Shown in pieces: positions 17,611 to 25,379 of a stretch of 64,000 nt of DNA (position 1 is its first letter; every line of letters begins with the position of its first letter). A program made the translations under genes and the position numbers. Source of the DNA: Nocardia sp. CDC159 (GTDB lineage Bacteria > Actinomycetota > Actinomycetes > Mycobacteriales > Mycobacteriaceae); contig NZ_JAMRXH010000010.1 in the NCBI RefSeq assembly GCF_023740735.1, forward strand, positions 62,001 through 126,000, read 5' to 3'. The notes beneath the pieces were generated by a model, which saw nothing but the letters and a program-made list of their open reading frames with translations, was not told the DNA's origin and did not search any database.

Positions 17611-17635
17611 CTACCCAAAATGCCCCCAGGTAATC
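17611..17635 (-). promoter_or_regulatory. Candidate SigF-type promoter of usfX-sigF
   Basis: On the minus strand, GATT-N15-GGGTAG resembles the SigF consensus GTTT-N15-17-GGGTAT at 3/4 and 5/6 positions. It ends about 10 nt before GTG 17600. It would make the operon autoregulated, as known in mycobacteria. Confidence 0.35.
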
Positions 17636-17676
17636 GGGGGTATCCCCGCAGTGTCCAGGCTGTGACCGGGCGTCGC

Positions 17677-17682
17677 TACACT
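17677..17682 (+). promoter_or_regulatory. -10 hexamer TACACT of a probable leaderless rpe
   Basis: It ends 7 nt before GTG 17690. Confidence 0.5.
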
Positions 17683-17689
17683 CTGCGCC

Positions 17690-18385
17690 GTGTCCACCGC
17701 CTCGAACGCGCCGTTCCACCGTCCGTCGCCCATGATCGCCCCGTCCATCCTGTCCGCAGACTTCGCGCATCTGGCCGACGAGGTCGAGGCCGTCGCGGGT
17801 TCGGACTGGCTGCACGTGGACGTCATGGACAACCACTTCGTGCCGAATCTGACCCTGGGCCTGCCGGTGGTGCAGAGCCTGCTGAAGGTCACCGACATTC
17901 CGCTGGACTGCCATCTGATGATCGAGGACCCGGGCCGCTGGGCCCCGGGATACGCCGAGGCCGGGGCCTACAACGTGACTTTCCACGCCGAGGCCACCGA
18001 CGATCCGGTCGCCGTGGCGCGCGATATCCGCGCGGCCGGTGGTAAGGCCGGACTGTCGGTCAAGCCGAACACCCCGATCGAGCCGTATCTCGAGATCCTG
18101 CGCAATTTCGACACGCTGCTGGTGATGAGCGTCGAGCCCGGTTTCGGTGGGCAGTCGTTCATTCCGCACGTGCTCGACAAGGCCCGCACCGTGCGCCGCC
18201 TGGTCGATTCCGGTGAGCTGCGCCTGGTGGTCGAGATCGATGGCGGTATCAATATGGACACCATCGAACAGGCCGCCGAGGCGGGTGTCGACTGCTTCGT
18301 CGCGGGCTCGGCCGTCTACGGCACCGACGATCCGGCCGCGACCGTGGAGAAGTTGCGCGAGAAGGTGATCGCGGTCGAGTCCTAG
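17690..18385 (+). CDS. rpe: Ribulose-phosphate 3-epimerase
   Basis: 231 residues, TIM barrel. It interconverts ribulose 5-phosphate and xylulose 5-phosphate. Motifs: IAPSILSADFAHL, the metal/catalytic strand LHVDVMDNHFVPNLT, DCHLMIEDP, the catalytic Asp in VVEIDGGI, and the phosphate-binding GSAVYG near the end. GTG 17690 is supported by a TANNNT hexamer at leaderless spacing; the conserved core starts at ATG 17732. In M. tuberculosis rpe precedes ribG; here ribG/ribD is missing and an unrelated minus-strand gene follows, overlapping by 4 bp. Confidence 0.95.
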   Translation: MSTASNAPFHRPSPMIAPSILSADFAHLADEVEAVAGSDWLHVDVMDNHFVPNLTLGLPVVQSLLKVTDIPLDCHLMIEDPGRWAPGYAEAGAYNVTFHAEATDDPVAVARDIRAAGGKAGLSVKPNTPIEPYLEILRNFDTLLVMSVEPGFGGQSFIPHVLDKARTVRRLVDSGELRLVVEIDGGINMDTIEQAAEAGVDCFVAGSAVYGTDDPAATVEKLREKVIAVES

Positions 18386-18849
18386 GCCGTGGCCTTGCGC
18401 GCCCCGACCGCCCGGGTCGCCTCGATGACCGCCTCCAGCGGCGGCACGGTGTCGGCGGTCTCGGGGGCCTGAACCCAGGTGCGGTATCCGGTGCGCTCGT
18501 CGTCGGCCGAGGGCAGCACGACCTGGCTGCCGGTGCAGGCGACGGTGGCGTAGAGCCGGAACAGTTCGGCCGAAACCGATTTGGTGAGCGTGTCCGGGCG
18601 GACCGCGCCGGTGACGAAGGTCCAGCGCCGGGCGCGGGGATGATGGACGACCGGTCCGGCGAGCCCGGCCTGGGCCAGCCGCTGCTGTACGCGCTCGCCC
18701 AGGTCAGCGGGCATGGTGATGGCGCAGTAGCGTTTGCCGATCTCCAGCAGGATGTGACGGGACACCGGATCGATGGACGCGGGGAGATGGAATTCGTGCC
18801 GATATTGATCGCAGCGAACTTCCAGTGTCGAATCGAGAAGCGTGGTCAC
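18382..18849 (-). CDS. Conserved-looking hypothetical protein
   Basis: 155 residues with no signal peptide or membrane segment. It has a mixed alpha/beta pattern, ordinary codon use and a clean ATG. The centre has a 'WTFVTG' strand after an Arg-rich loop, and a C-terminal 'VLPSADDERTGYRTWVQAPE' segment. Wording like this occurs in small actinobacterial proteins annotated as primase-polymerase-like or WhiB-associated, but I cannot assign a family from sequence alone. It is convergent with rpe (4-bp overlap). Its upstream side faces a long AT-rich gap. Confidence 0.65.
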   Translation of the reverse strand: MTTLLDSTLEVRCDQYRHEFHLPASIDPVSRHILLEIGKRYCAITMPADLGERVQQRLAQAGLAGPVVHHPRARRWTFVTGAVRPDTLTKSVSAELFRLYATVACTGSQVVLPSADDERTGYRTWVQAPETADTVPPLEAVIEATRAVGARKATA

Positions 18850-19309
18850 GCCCGTACCCCCATCTGTGATCTGTCGTCCGCGAAGTTGAACGTTTGGGAT
18901 CAGCTACATAACAATATCGCATCCGCTGCTATCCGTACGCAAGCTCGGCGTGTAGGCATGTCGTCCAGTGGGTAAATATTCTTCTTCGGCCCCTATTTGC
19001 GTCGTCGGATAACACTGGTCTTATATTCCGAACGGTCGGATTGTTTTCCCTAGGGCTATCTTCGGTTCGGTATTCCGGAAATTTCAAGGATTTATTCGAT
19101 ATTTGGCGGAATTTCCTGTCGAGCCGTCTGCTCGTCCCGCATGAACCGGACCGCGGGCTCGCACTCCGGGGACGGCCGGGTATCGACCGCCAAACGCCGT
19201 CGTTAGGCTGGTGGCACACCGGACCGGCGGGGGAATAGTCACGTCGGCCGGGGTTGTTGGCGCAAGCGGGACGCCCGAGCGGCGGGCATCGGTGACAGGA
19301 GAAGCGGGC
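18850..19309. other. 460-bp AT-rich intergenic region upstream of the rib genes
   Basis: It is clearly lower in GC than its surroundings, especially 18890-19120. It must hold the promoters of the minus-strand hypothetical gene and of ribE. Visible structure: an imperfect dyad around 19026-19043 (TTCCGA / TCGGAT arms) and inverted arms GGAAATTTC (19077-19085) and GGAATTTCC (19108-19116). I see none of the conserved FMN-riboswitch segments and no convincing reading frame. Confidence 0.6.
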
Positions 19310-19930
19310 ATGTTCACAGGCATCGTCGAGGAGCTGGGCGAGATCGTCGCGAGTGAACCGCTGGCCGACTCGGCCCGGCTGACCATCCGCGGCAAGCTGG
19401 TGACCTCCGATGCCAAGCACGGCGACTCGATCGCCGTGAACGGTGTGTGCCTGACCGTCGTCGACGTGGTGGACGGCGACTCGTTCACCACCGACGTGAT
19501 GGGCGAGACGCTGAACCGTTCCGGCATCGGCAAACTCGGTGTCGGCTCGCGGGTGAACCTGGAGCGGGCGGCCGCGGTGAACAGCCGCCTGGGCGGCCAC
19601 ATCGTGCAGGGCCACGTCGACGGCACCGGCACCATCCTCGCGCGCACCGCCGCGGAGAACTGGGAGGTGGTGCGAATCTCGCTGCCCGACAACCTCGCCC
19701 GCTACGTGGTGGAGAAGGGTTCCATCACCGTCGACGGCATCTCGCTCACCGTCTCCGGCATCGGCGTCGACGACACGCGCGAGCCGGGCCACCGCGATTG
19801 GTTCGAGGTCTCGCTCATCCCGACCACCCGCGAGCTGACCACCCTCGGCACCGCCCCGGTGGGAGCCACGGTCAACCTCGAGGTCGACATCATCGCCAAG
19901 TACGTCGAACGGTTGCAGCAACGCGGGTGA
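19310..19930 (+). CDS. ribE: Riboflavin synthase alpha chain
   Basis: 206 residues. It dismutates two 6,7-dimethyl-8-ribityllumazines to riboflavin. The canonical start MFTGIVEELGEI fixes ATG 19310. The two lumazine-binding repeats are visible, each with a 'DS(I/T)AVNGVCLTV' or 'GSITVDGISLTV' strand and a 'GGHIVQGHVDGTG' loop. First gene of ribE-ribBA-ribH. Confidence 0.95.
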   Translation: MFTGIVEELGEIVASEPLADSARLTIRGKLVTSDAKHGDSIAVNGVCLTVVDVVDGDSFTTDVMGETLNRSGIGKLGVGSRVNLERAAAVNSRLGGHIVQGHVDGTGTILARTAAENWEVVRISLPDNLARYVVEKGSITVDGISLTVSGIGVDDTREPGHRDWFEVSLIPTTRELTTLGTAPVGATVNLEVDIIAKYVERLQQRG

Positions 19931-20007
19931 TATTCCCGACGAACCCACGCGATCTCCCACGCCGTAGTGTTATGGGGGCACCGAATTCGAGATGGAGCAC
20001 AACAGAC

Positions 20008-21258
20008 GTGACCAGGTTCGACACCATCGAGCGCGCCGTCGCCGATATCGCCGCGGGTAAGGCGGTCGTCGTCGTCGACGACGAGGGCCGGGAGAACGAG
20101 GGCGACCTCATCTTCGCCGCGGAGAAGGCCACCCCCGAGCTGGTGGCCTTCATGATCCGCTATACCTCCGGCTACATCTGTGTGCCGCTGACCGGTGCCG
20201 ACTGCGATCGCCTCGGACTGCCGCCGATGTACGCGGTCAATCAGGACAAGCACGGCACTGCCTACACCGTGTCGGTGGATGCGCGCGAGGGCGTGAGCAC
20301 GGGCATCTCGGCCGCCGACCGCGCCACCACCATGCGGCTGCTCGCCGATCCGCTGGCCAAGGCCAGCGACTTCACCCGGCCCGGACATGTGGTTCCGTTG
20401 CGCGCCAAGGACGGTGGCGTGCTGCGGCGGCCCGGCCATACCGAGGCGGCGGTCGATCTCGCGCGCATGGCCGGGCTCGGCCCCGCGGGCGTCATCTGCG
20501 AGATCGTCAGCCAGAAGAACGAGGGCGATATGGCGCGCACCGAGGAGTTGCGCGTCTTCGCCGACGAGCACGACCTCGCGCTGATCTCCATCGCCGACAT
20601 GATCGCCTGGCGGCGCAAGCACGAGAAGCAGGTCGAGCGCGTCGCCGAGGCCCGGATCCCCACCCACCACGGCGTCTTTCGCGCGGTCGGCTACAAGAGC
20701 ATCTACGACGAGGTCGAACACGTCGCGCTGGTGCTGGGCGATATCGCCGTCGACGGCGGGGAGAACGTCCTGGTGCGCGTGCACTCGGAATGCCTGACCG
20801 GCGATGTGTTCGGCTCGCTGCGCTGCGACTGCGGCCCGCAGCTGGATGCCGCCATGGAGATGGTCGCGGCCGAGGGGCGCGGTGTGGTGCTCTACATGCG
20901 CGGGCACGAGGGCCGGGGCATCGGCCTGATGCACAAGTTGCAGGCCTATCAGCTGCAGGACAGCGGCCACGACACCGTCGACGCCAACCTCGAACTCGGC
21001 CTGCCCGCCGACGCCCGCGACTACGGCACGGGCGCGCAGATCCTGGTCGACCTCGGCGTCACGTCCATGCGGCTGCTGACCAACAACCCCGCCAAGCGGG
21101 TGGGCCTGGACGGCTACGGCCTGAGCATCACCGAGCGCGTCCCCATGCCGGTCCGCGCCACCGCGGAAAATCTGCACTACCTGCGCACCAAGCGCGACCG
21201 GATGGGCCACGACCTGGTCGGCCTGGACGATCTGGACCTCGGCGAGACCGCGCAATAG
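20008..21258 (+). CDS. ribBA: Bifunctional DHBP synthase / GTP cyclohydrolase II
   Basis: 416 residues. The N-terminal RibB domain (1-205) has the acidic metal motif DDEGRENEGDL and makes the four-carbon unit from ribulose 5-phosphate, supplied by the neighbouring pentose pathway. The C-terminal RibA domain has zinc-site cysteines in 'SECLTGDVFGSLRCDCG' and the 'RGHEGRGIGL' motif, and opens GTP. GTG 20008 follows GGAG at 10 nt. Both halves look complete. It lies in an operon with ribE, but is separated from ribH by a structured 163-bp spacer. Confidence 0.95.
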   Translation: MTRFDTIERAVADIAAGKAVVVVDDEGRENEGDLIFAAEKATPELVAFMIRYTSGYICVPLTGADCDRLGLPPMYAVNQDKHGTAYTVSVDAREGVSTGISAADRATTMRLLADPLAKASDFTRPGHVVPLRAKDGGVLRRPGHTEAAVDLARMAGLGPAGVICEIVSQKNEGDMARTEELRVFADEHDLALISIADMIAWRRKHEKQVERVAEARIPTHHGVFRAVGYKSIYDEVEHVALVLGDIAVDGGENVLVRVHSECLTGDVFGSLRCDCGPQLDAAMEMVAAEGRGVVLYMRGHEGRGIGLMHKLQAYQLQDSGHDTVDANLELGLPADARDYGTGAQILVDLGVTSMRLLTNNPAKRVGLDGYGLSITERVPMPVRATAENLHYLRTKRDRMGHDLVGLDDLDLGETAQ

Positions 21259-21263
21259 GCGCG

Positions 21264-21393
21264 TGCCTCGAAAGCTCGGGGTTCCCCTGGGTTCGCGGCC
21301 CGGCTCGGGCCTGGACTGACGGAGCCGGGAGCGAAGCGGAGGAGGGAAGGCCCGAGCCTCAGGGGTCGCGAACACTCCGAGCGAAGCGAGGCA
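21264..21393. repeat. Nested inverted repeat between ribBA and ribH
   Basis: Four pairs of arms nest in register: TGCCTCG (21264-21270) with CGAGGCA (21387-21393); GCTCGG (21274-21279) with CCGAGC (21377-21382); GTTCGCG (21291-21297) with CGCGAAC (21367-21373); and an 11-bp inner stem GGCTCGGGCCT (21302-21312) with AGGCCCGAGCC (21348-21358). The 35-nt apical loop contains GAGCGAAGCGGAGG, similar to the outer arm GAGCGAAGCGAGG. It could fold as one long hairpin in the rib mRNA, or be a chromosomal repeat element. Confidence 0.8.
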
Positions 21394-21421
21394 AACAAAC
21401 ACAGAAAGGCGGACACCTCAG

Positions 21422-21901
21422 ATGAGCGGTACGGGCGTACCGGATTTCGCGCTCGAGGATGCCAAGGAGCTCAAGCTCGGCATCGTCGCCTCGCGCTGGC
21501 ACACCAAGATCTGCGACACGCTGGTCGCCAATGCCGAGCGGGTGGCGCGGCAGGCGGGGGTGCAGGAGATCACCGTGGTGCGCTGCGCGGGCGCGATGGA
21601 GCTGCCGGTGGTCGCGCAGGCGCTGGCGCGCACGCACGACGCGGTGGTCGCGCTGGGTGTGGTGATCCGCGGTGAGACACCGCATTTCGAGTACGTCTGC
21701 GATGCCGTGACGGCCGGGTTGACCCGGGTCTCGCTCGACGAGGGCACTCCGGTCACCAACGGCGTGCTCACCGTCAACACCGAACATCAGGCGCTCGACC
21801 GTGCCGGGCTGCCGGACTCGGCCGAGGACAAGGGCGAACAGGCCGCCGCGGCCGCGCTGGACGCGGCGTTGACCCTGCGTGCGCTGCGCCAGGGCGTGTG
21901 A
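21422..21901 (+). CDS. ribH: 6,7-dimethyl-8-ribityllumazine synthase
   Basis: 159 residues. It joins the DHBP and pyrimidine products into lumazine. Motifs: 'LGIVASRWHTKI' (substrate-binding Trp), 'VRCAGAMELPV', 'VALGVVIRGETPHFEYVC' with the catalytic His, and 'PVTNGVLTVNTEHQALDR'. ATG 21422 is close after AAAGGCGG. It is the last gene of the riboflavin set; the downstream PH-domain gene begins 4 bp later. Confidence 0.95.
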   Translation: MSGTGVPDFALEDAKELKLGIVASRWHTKICDTLVANAERVARQAGVQEITVVRCAGAMELPVVAQALARTHDAVVALGVVIRGETPHFEYVCDAVTAGLTRVSLDEGTPVTNGVLTVNTEHQALDRAGLPDSAEDKGEQAAAAALDAALTLRALRQGV

Positions 21902-21905
21902 TCAC

Positions 21906-22412
21906 GTGCCGGTCGTTCGTATCTGGAAGCGAGAACCGCAGCGGGCGGAGGGGGCTGCCGCGGCGCCGGAGTGGGATCTGATCATTCGTCCCCGCCGCTC
22001 GGTGCGCACCGCGCGGATCGTGGCGGCGGTCATCGCGATCGCCTTCACCGCCGCCGGTATCGCGACCCCGCACACCTCCACGGGGGTGAATCTGCGGGTG
22101 GCGGATCAGATCGCGATCGTCTGCTTCGGCCTGCTGCTGGCCGGGGCGGTGCTGCTGCTGACCCGGCCGCGGGTGCGGGTCGGTCCGGGCGGTGTCTCGA
22201 TTCGGAACATCCTGGGCGACAGCGACTTCCGCTGGCCCGATATTCGCGGCGTGTCGATTCCGGACAAGAAGGCCTGGGCCCGGCTGGAACTGGTCGGCGA
22301 CGAGTACGTGCCCATGCTCGCCATTCGCGTGAACGACGGCGAACACGCCGCCCGGGCGATGGATCGCTTCCGCGCGCTGGGTGCGAAATACACCGGGGCG
22401 CAAGCCAACTGA
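21906..22412 (+). CDS. PH-domain (bPH_6-type) membrane protein
   Basis: 168 residues from GTG 21906. Two adjacent transmembrane helices (about 36-56 and 68-88) are followed by a bacterial PH-like domain (RPRVRVGPGGVSIRNILGDSDFRWPDIRGVSIPD). It occupies the same place as M. tuberculosis Rv1417 after ribH, so this pairing is conserved. The function is unknown. It starts 4 bp after the ribH stop and is probably cotranscribed. Confidence 0.82.
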   Translation: MPVVRIWKREPQRAEGAAAAPEWDLIIRPRRSVRTARIVAAVIAIAFTAAGIATPHTSTGVNLRVADQIAIVCFGLLLAGAVLLLTRPRVRVGPGGVSIRNILGDSDFRWPDIRGVSIPDKKAWARLELVGDEYVPMLAIRVNDGEHAARAMDRFRALGAKYTGAQAN

Positions 22413-22625
22413 GTGATGGATGCTGGTAATTCGCTGTCTGCGGGTTCCGGTCGTGCTCTCTTCGTGTGATGCCGGAGGTATGCCCGTTGTCGCAATCGTT
22501 CGGCAACGGTTCACATCCGCGACCCTTCCCGTTCGTGTGGCCGATGGCCGCCGGGCGTGATAGCACTTCTTAGCTCGGTGACCGATGAGGGGTCACCGAC
22601 CGAAGGATTCGAAGGGTATTCCGCT

Positions 22626-23144
22626 ATGCGTCGTATGCTGCTCCTGCTGCCGATTCTGGTCGTTGCCGTCGGCTGTTCGTCCGGCTCCGGACAATCGGTC
22701 GACGAGAAGGACACGCAGGCCGCCATCGCCGATCTGTTCCAGAACAATGCCGCCGAGGCGCCCGCGAAGTCGTCGTGCGAGGGCACGCTCGCCGCGCAGG
22801 CCGGGGCGACCGTCAAATGCAAGGCCGACGACAGCGCGGGGAAGACCTGGCCGGTTACGGCGAAGGTCGCCAAGGTCGAGGGGGACAAGGTCGATGTCGA
22901 GGCCACCTTCGACGACCAGCTGGTCGCTCTCGCCGATGCCCGGGACAAGGTCGCTCGGATGTACCGCCAGTTCTCCGAGGGCCCGGTGAGGGGCGTGGAC
23001 TGCAAGGGTCTGCAGAAACTCGAGGTCAACAGCGTGCGGCAGTGCACCGTGACCGAGGCGGGCGGTAAGACCGTACCCGTCACCTTCGCCATCTCGTCGG
23101 TGAAGGGCGATCAGTATTTCTACTCGGTGCGGCAGGCCGGCTAG
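22626..23144 (+). CDS. Lipoprotein with tandem DUF4333-like domains
   Basis: 172 residues from ATG 22626. The signal peptide MRRMLLLLPILVVAVG is followed by lipobox Cys (VAVGC). Two repeats, each with a Cys pair (SCEGTL...VKCKADD; DCKGL...RQCTVTE), match the DUF4333 pattern of mycobacterial lipoproteins. It is probably attached to the outer face of the membrane. It holds a position like LprH (Rv1418) downstream of Rv1417, but similarity beyond lipidation is not evident. It is preceded by a 213-bp gap that must carry its promoter and followed by a hairpin. Confidence 0.82.
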   Translation: MRRMLLLLPILVVAVGCSSGSGQSVDEKDTQAAIADLFQNNAAEAPAKSSCEGTLAAQAGATVKCKADDSAGKTWPVTAKVAKVEGDKVDVEATFDDQLVALADARDKVARMYRQFSEGPVRGVDCKGLQKLEVNSVRQCTVTEAGGKTVPVTFAISSVKGDQYFYSVRQAG

Positions 23145-23167
23145 TCCTGCCGCGCCGGGAGGTCGGG

Positions 23168-23191
23168 GGCGGCCCGAAATGCCGGGCCGCC
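23168..23191. terminator. Hairpin between convergent lipoprotein and ggt genes
   Basis: Perfect 9-bp GC stem (GGCGGCCCG / CGGGCCGCC) with a 6-nt loop and no T tract. Its place between two converging stops suggests bidirectional termination. Confidence 0.65.
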
Positions 23192-23204
23192 ACCCTGATT
23201 CGTG

Positions 23205-25154
23205 CTACTTCACATCCCCCATGACCGCGCCCTCGCGCCGGGGATCCGTGCCGCCGATCCAGCCGTCGCCGTCGCGTTTCAGCGCACTCAGCCCGCTGGA
23301 CTGGGAATTCACCGATACCTGATGCCCCATCGCGCGCAGCTGCTGTACCAGGGGGTCGTGGTCGCCCTTGTCGGTGGCATTGATCGCCGGATGCTCACCG
23401 CCGACACCGGTCACCGGCGTATTACCCGCGCCGAACGCCACTGCGGAGACCGCCTGCTGCGGATCCAGCTGCCAATCCAGCATGCCCACCAGGGTTTTCA
23501 CGACGAACTGGATGATCACCGAGCCGCCGGGCGAACCGGTGACATGGGTGAGTTGCCCGCGCGCGCCGTCGGGTGCGCTGTCGAAGACCAGCGTCGGGCT
23601 CATCGAACTGCGCGGCCGCTTGTTCGCCTGCACGCGGTTGGCCACCGGGGTGCCGTCCGGGGCGGTCGGATTGGCGGCGAAGTCGGTGAGCTGGTTGTTC
23701 AGCAGGAACCCGTCCACCAGGTGATACGAGCCGAATTCCGACTCCACCGTGGTGGTCAGGGCCCCGGCGTTACCGTACTTGTCCACCACCGACACGTGGC
23801 TGGTGCCGTGCTCGGGCGGCTGCGGACCCGTGCCCAGCGGGACCGGGCCGAAGTCGCCCGGCTGGGCGGTGCCCATGGCGCGGTCCGGATTGATCAGTGC
23901 CGCACGCTGTTTCAGATAGTTCCTGTCCAGCAGCGTATTCGGCGTATTGCCGGGCAGCGGGACGAAGTCGGAGTCGGCGATGTACTTGTCGCGGTCGGCG
24001 TAGGCCAGCCGCTCGGCCTCCGAGATCAGGTGCACCGCCTTGGCTTTCGGCTTACCGCCGTTGCGGTCCGGATTGTCCGGCGCCACGGCGGCCAGGTCGA
24101 AGTTCTCCAGAATGCCCAGTGTCGCCGCGACGGTGATACCGCCCGAGGACGGGTTGGGCATGCCGCAGATCTGGTGGTCGCGGTAGGGGGTGCAGATGGC
24201 CTCGCGCTTCTTGGGCTGATATCCGGCGAGATCGGCGAGGGTGAGCTGGCCGGGGGTGCGGCCGCCGGAGGTGCTCGCCGTCGCGTCGACGATGCTCCGC
24301 GCGATCGCCCCGGTGTAGAAGGCGTCGGCCCCGTCGGCGGCGATGGCCCCCAGCGTCTTGGCGTAGCCGGGATTGGTCAGGTTGAATCCGGCCGGTTTCG
24401 GCGAGCCGTCGGGCTGCAGGAAGTACGCCTTGGCGTTCTCGTCGCGCGCGAGATCCGGTGCGGCCTGGGCGATCTGGGCGGCCAGCCGCGGACCGATCGC
24501 GAAGCCCCGGTCGGCGAGGTCGACCGCCGGGGTGAACAGATCCCGCCAGGGCTGCTTGCCGTGGTCGCGATGCGCCAGCTCGAGCATCCGCAGCACTCCC
24601 GGCACGCCGATGGACCGGCCGCTGGCGCGCGCATTCGGTTGCGGCGGTGTGCGATCGGTGTCGCTGATCCAGCGCAGATAGTTCTCCGTCGCCGCGGCCG
24701 GGGCCACCTCGCGGCCGTCGTAGGCCTCGACGGATCTGGTGTTGGCGTCGTAGTACATCAGGAAGGCGCCGCCGCCGATGCCCGAGGACTGTGGCTCGAC
24801 CAGACCCAGCACCGCCTGCGCCGCGATCAGCGCGTCGACCGCGGTGCCGCCGTCGGCCAGCACCCGGCAGGCCGCCTGGGTGGCAAGCGGATTGGCCGCC
24901 GACACCGCGAAGCCGCCGGTGCGCACCGGGGTCATATTGCTGCGGTAACCCGTGGCCAGCTCCGGGTTGGTGCTCAGGTTCACGCTGGTCGGTGGCGGGC
25001 CGCTGGGGGGTGGGGTGACCATCGTGCCGTTGCGGGCCTCGGCGCACGTTCGGTCGGCGGCGGTGTCGGTCGAGGATGTGCAGCCGGAGAGCACCGCCGT
25101 GGCGAGCAGCAGTGCACCGGCCGCGCCGGCCCAGGTTTGTCGCGTGCGCCTCAT
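23205..25154 (-). CDS. ggt: Gamma-glutamyltransferase, lipoprotein form
   Basis: 649 residues. The signal peptide ends in LSGC at about residue 25, a lipobox, so the enzyme is likely tethered outside the membrane. The precursor is cleaved before the conserved Thr451 (HGTSHVSVVDKYGNA), which becomes the nucleophile of the small subunit. The glycine-rich oxyanion loop GSPGGSVI and the large-subunit 'SSGIGGGAFLMYY' are intact. It hydrolyses or transfers gamma-glutamyl groups of glutathione-like peptides. Next to a divergent amino acid permease (225-bp gap), it may release amino acids for uptake, by inference. Confidence 0.93.
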   Translation of the reverse strand: MRRTRQTWAGAAGALLLATAVLSGCTSSTDTAADRTCAEARNGTMVTPPPSGPPPTSVNLSTNPELATGYRSNMTPVRTGGFAVSAANPLATQAACRVLADGGTAVDALIAAQAVLGLVEPQSSGIGGGAFLMYYDANTRSVEAYDGREVAPAAATENYLRWISDTDRTPPQPNARASGRSIGVPGVLRMLELAHRDHGKQPWRDLFTPAVDLADRGFAIGPRLAAQIAQAAPDLARDENAKAYFLQPDGSPKPAGFNLTNPGYAKTLGAIAADGADAFYTGAIARSIVDATASTSGGRTPGQLTLADLAGYQPKKREAICTPYRDHQICGMPNPSSGGITVAATLGILENFDLAAVAPDNPDRNGGKPKAKAVHLISEAERLAYADRDKYIADSDFVPLPGNTPNTLLDRNYLKQRAALINPDRAMGTAQPGDFGPVPLGTGPQPPEHGTSHVSVVDKYGNAGALTTTVESEFGSYHLVDGFLLNNQLTDFAANPTAPDGTPVANRVQANKRPRSSMSPTLVFDSAPDGARGQLTHVTGSPGGSVIIQFVVKTLVGMLDWQLDPQQAVSAVAFGAGNTPVTGVGGEHPAINATDKGDHDPLVQQLRAMGHQVSVNSQSSGLSALKRDGDGWIGGTDPRREGAVMGDVK

Positions 25155-25379
25155 GATCGGACTGTATCGCCCGGGTCCGGCAGCGGGCGGGGATTTCGAT
25201 CCCCTACGCCGACCGGCGGATCGGAGCGTTTACCCAGCTATTTCCACTCGGCTGAACCGAATTTGCCCTATCGGACTCTATTGTGTGTGCAGGTCGAAAT
25301 CCGAGGCCGATGTGCGGGGCCCGGCTATTGACCAGGTAACGTCAGGGCCTCCCGGAGTCGAAGAAGGAACAACCGACAG

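Noticed and set aside
18850..19309. FMN riboswitch upstream of ribE
   Set aside because: The conserved AGGG...GGTGAAATTCC and ACCGGCGGT segments are not present.
19702..21402. 566-residue minus-strand frame opposite ribBA
   Set aside because: Shadow of ribBA; no domains, His/Arg/Gly/Val-biased content typical of antisense frames.
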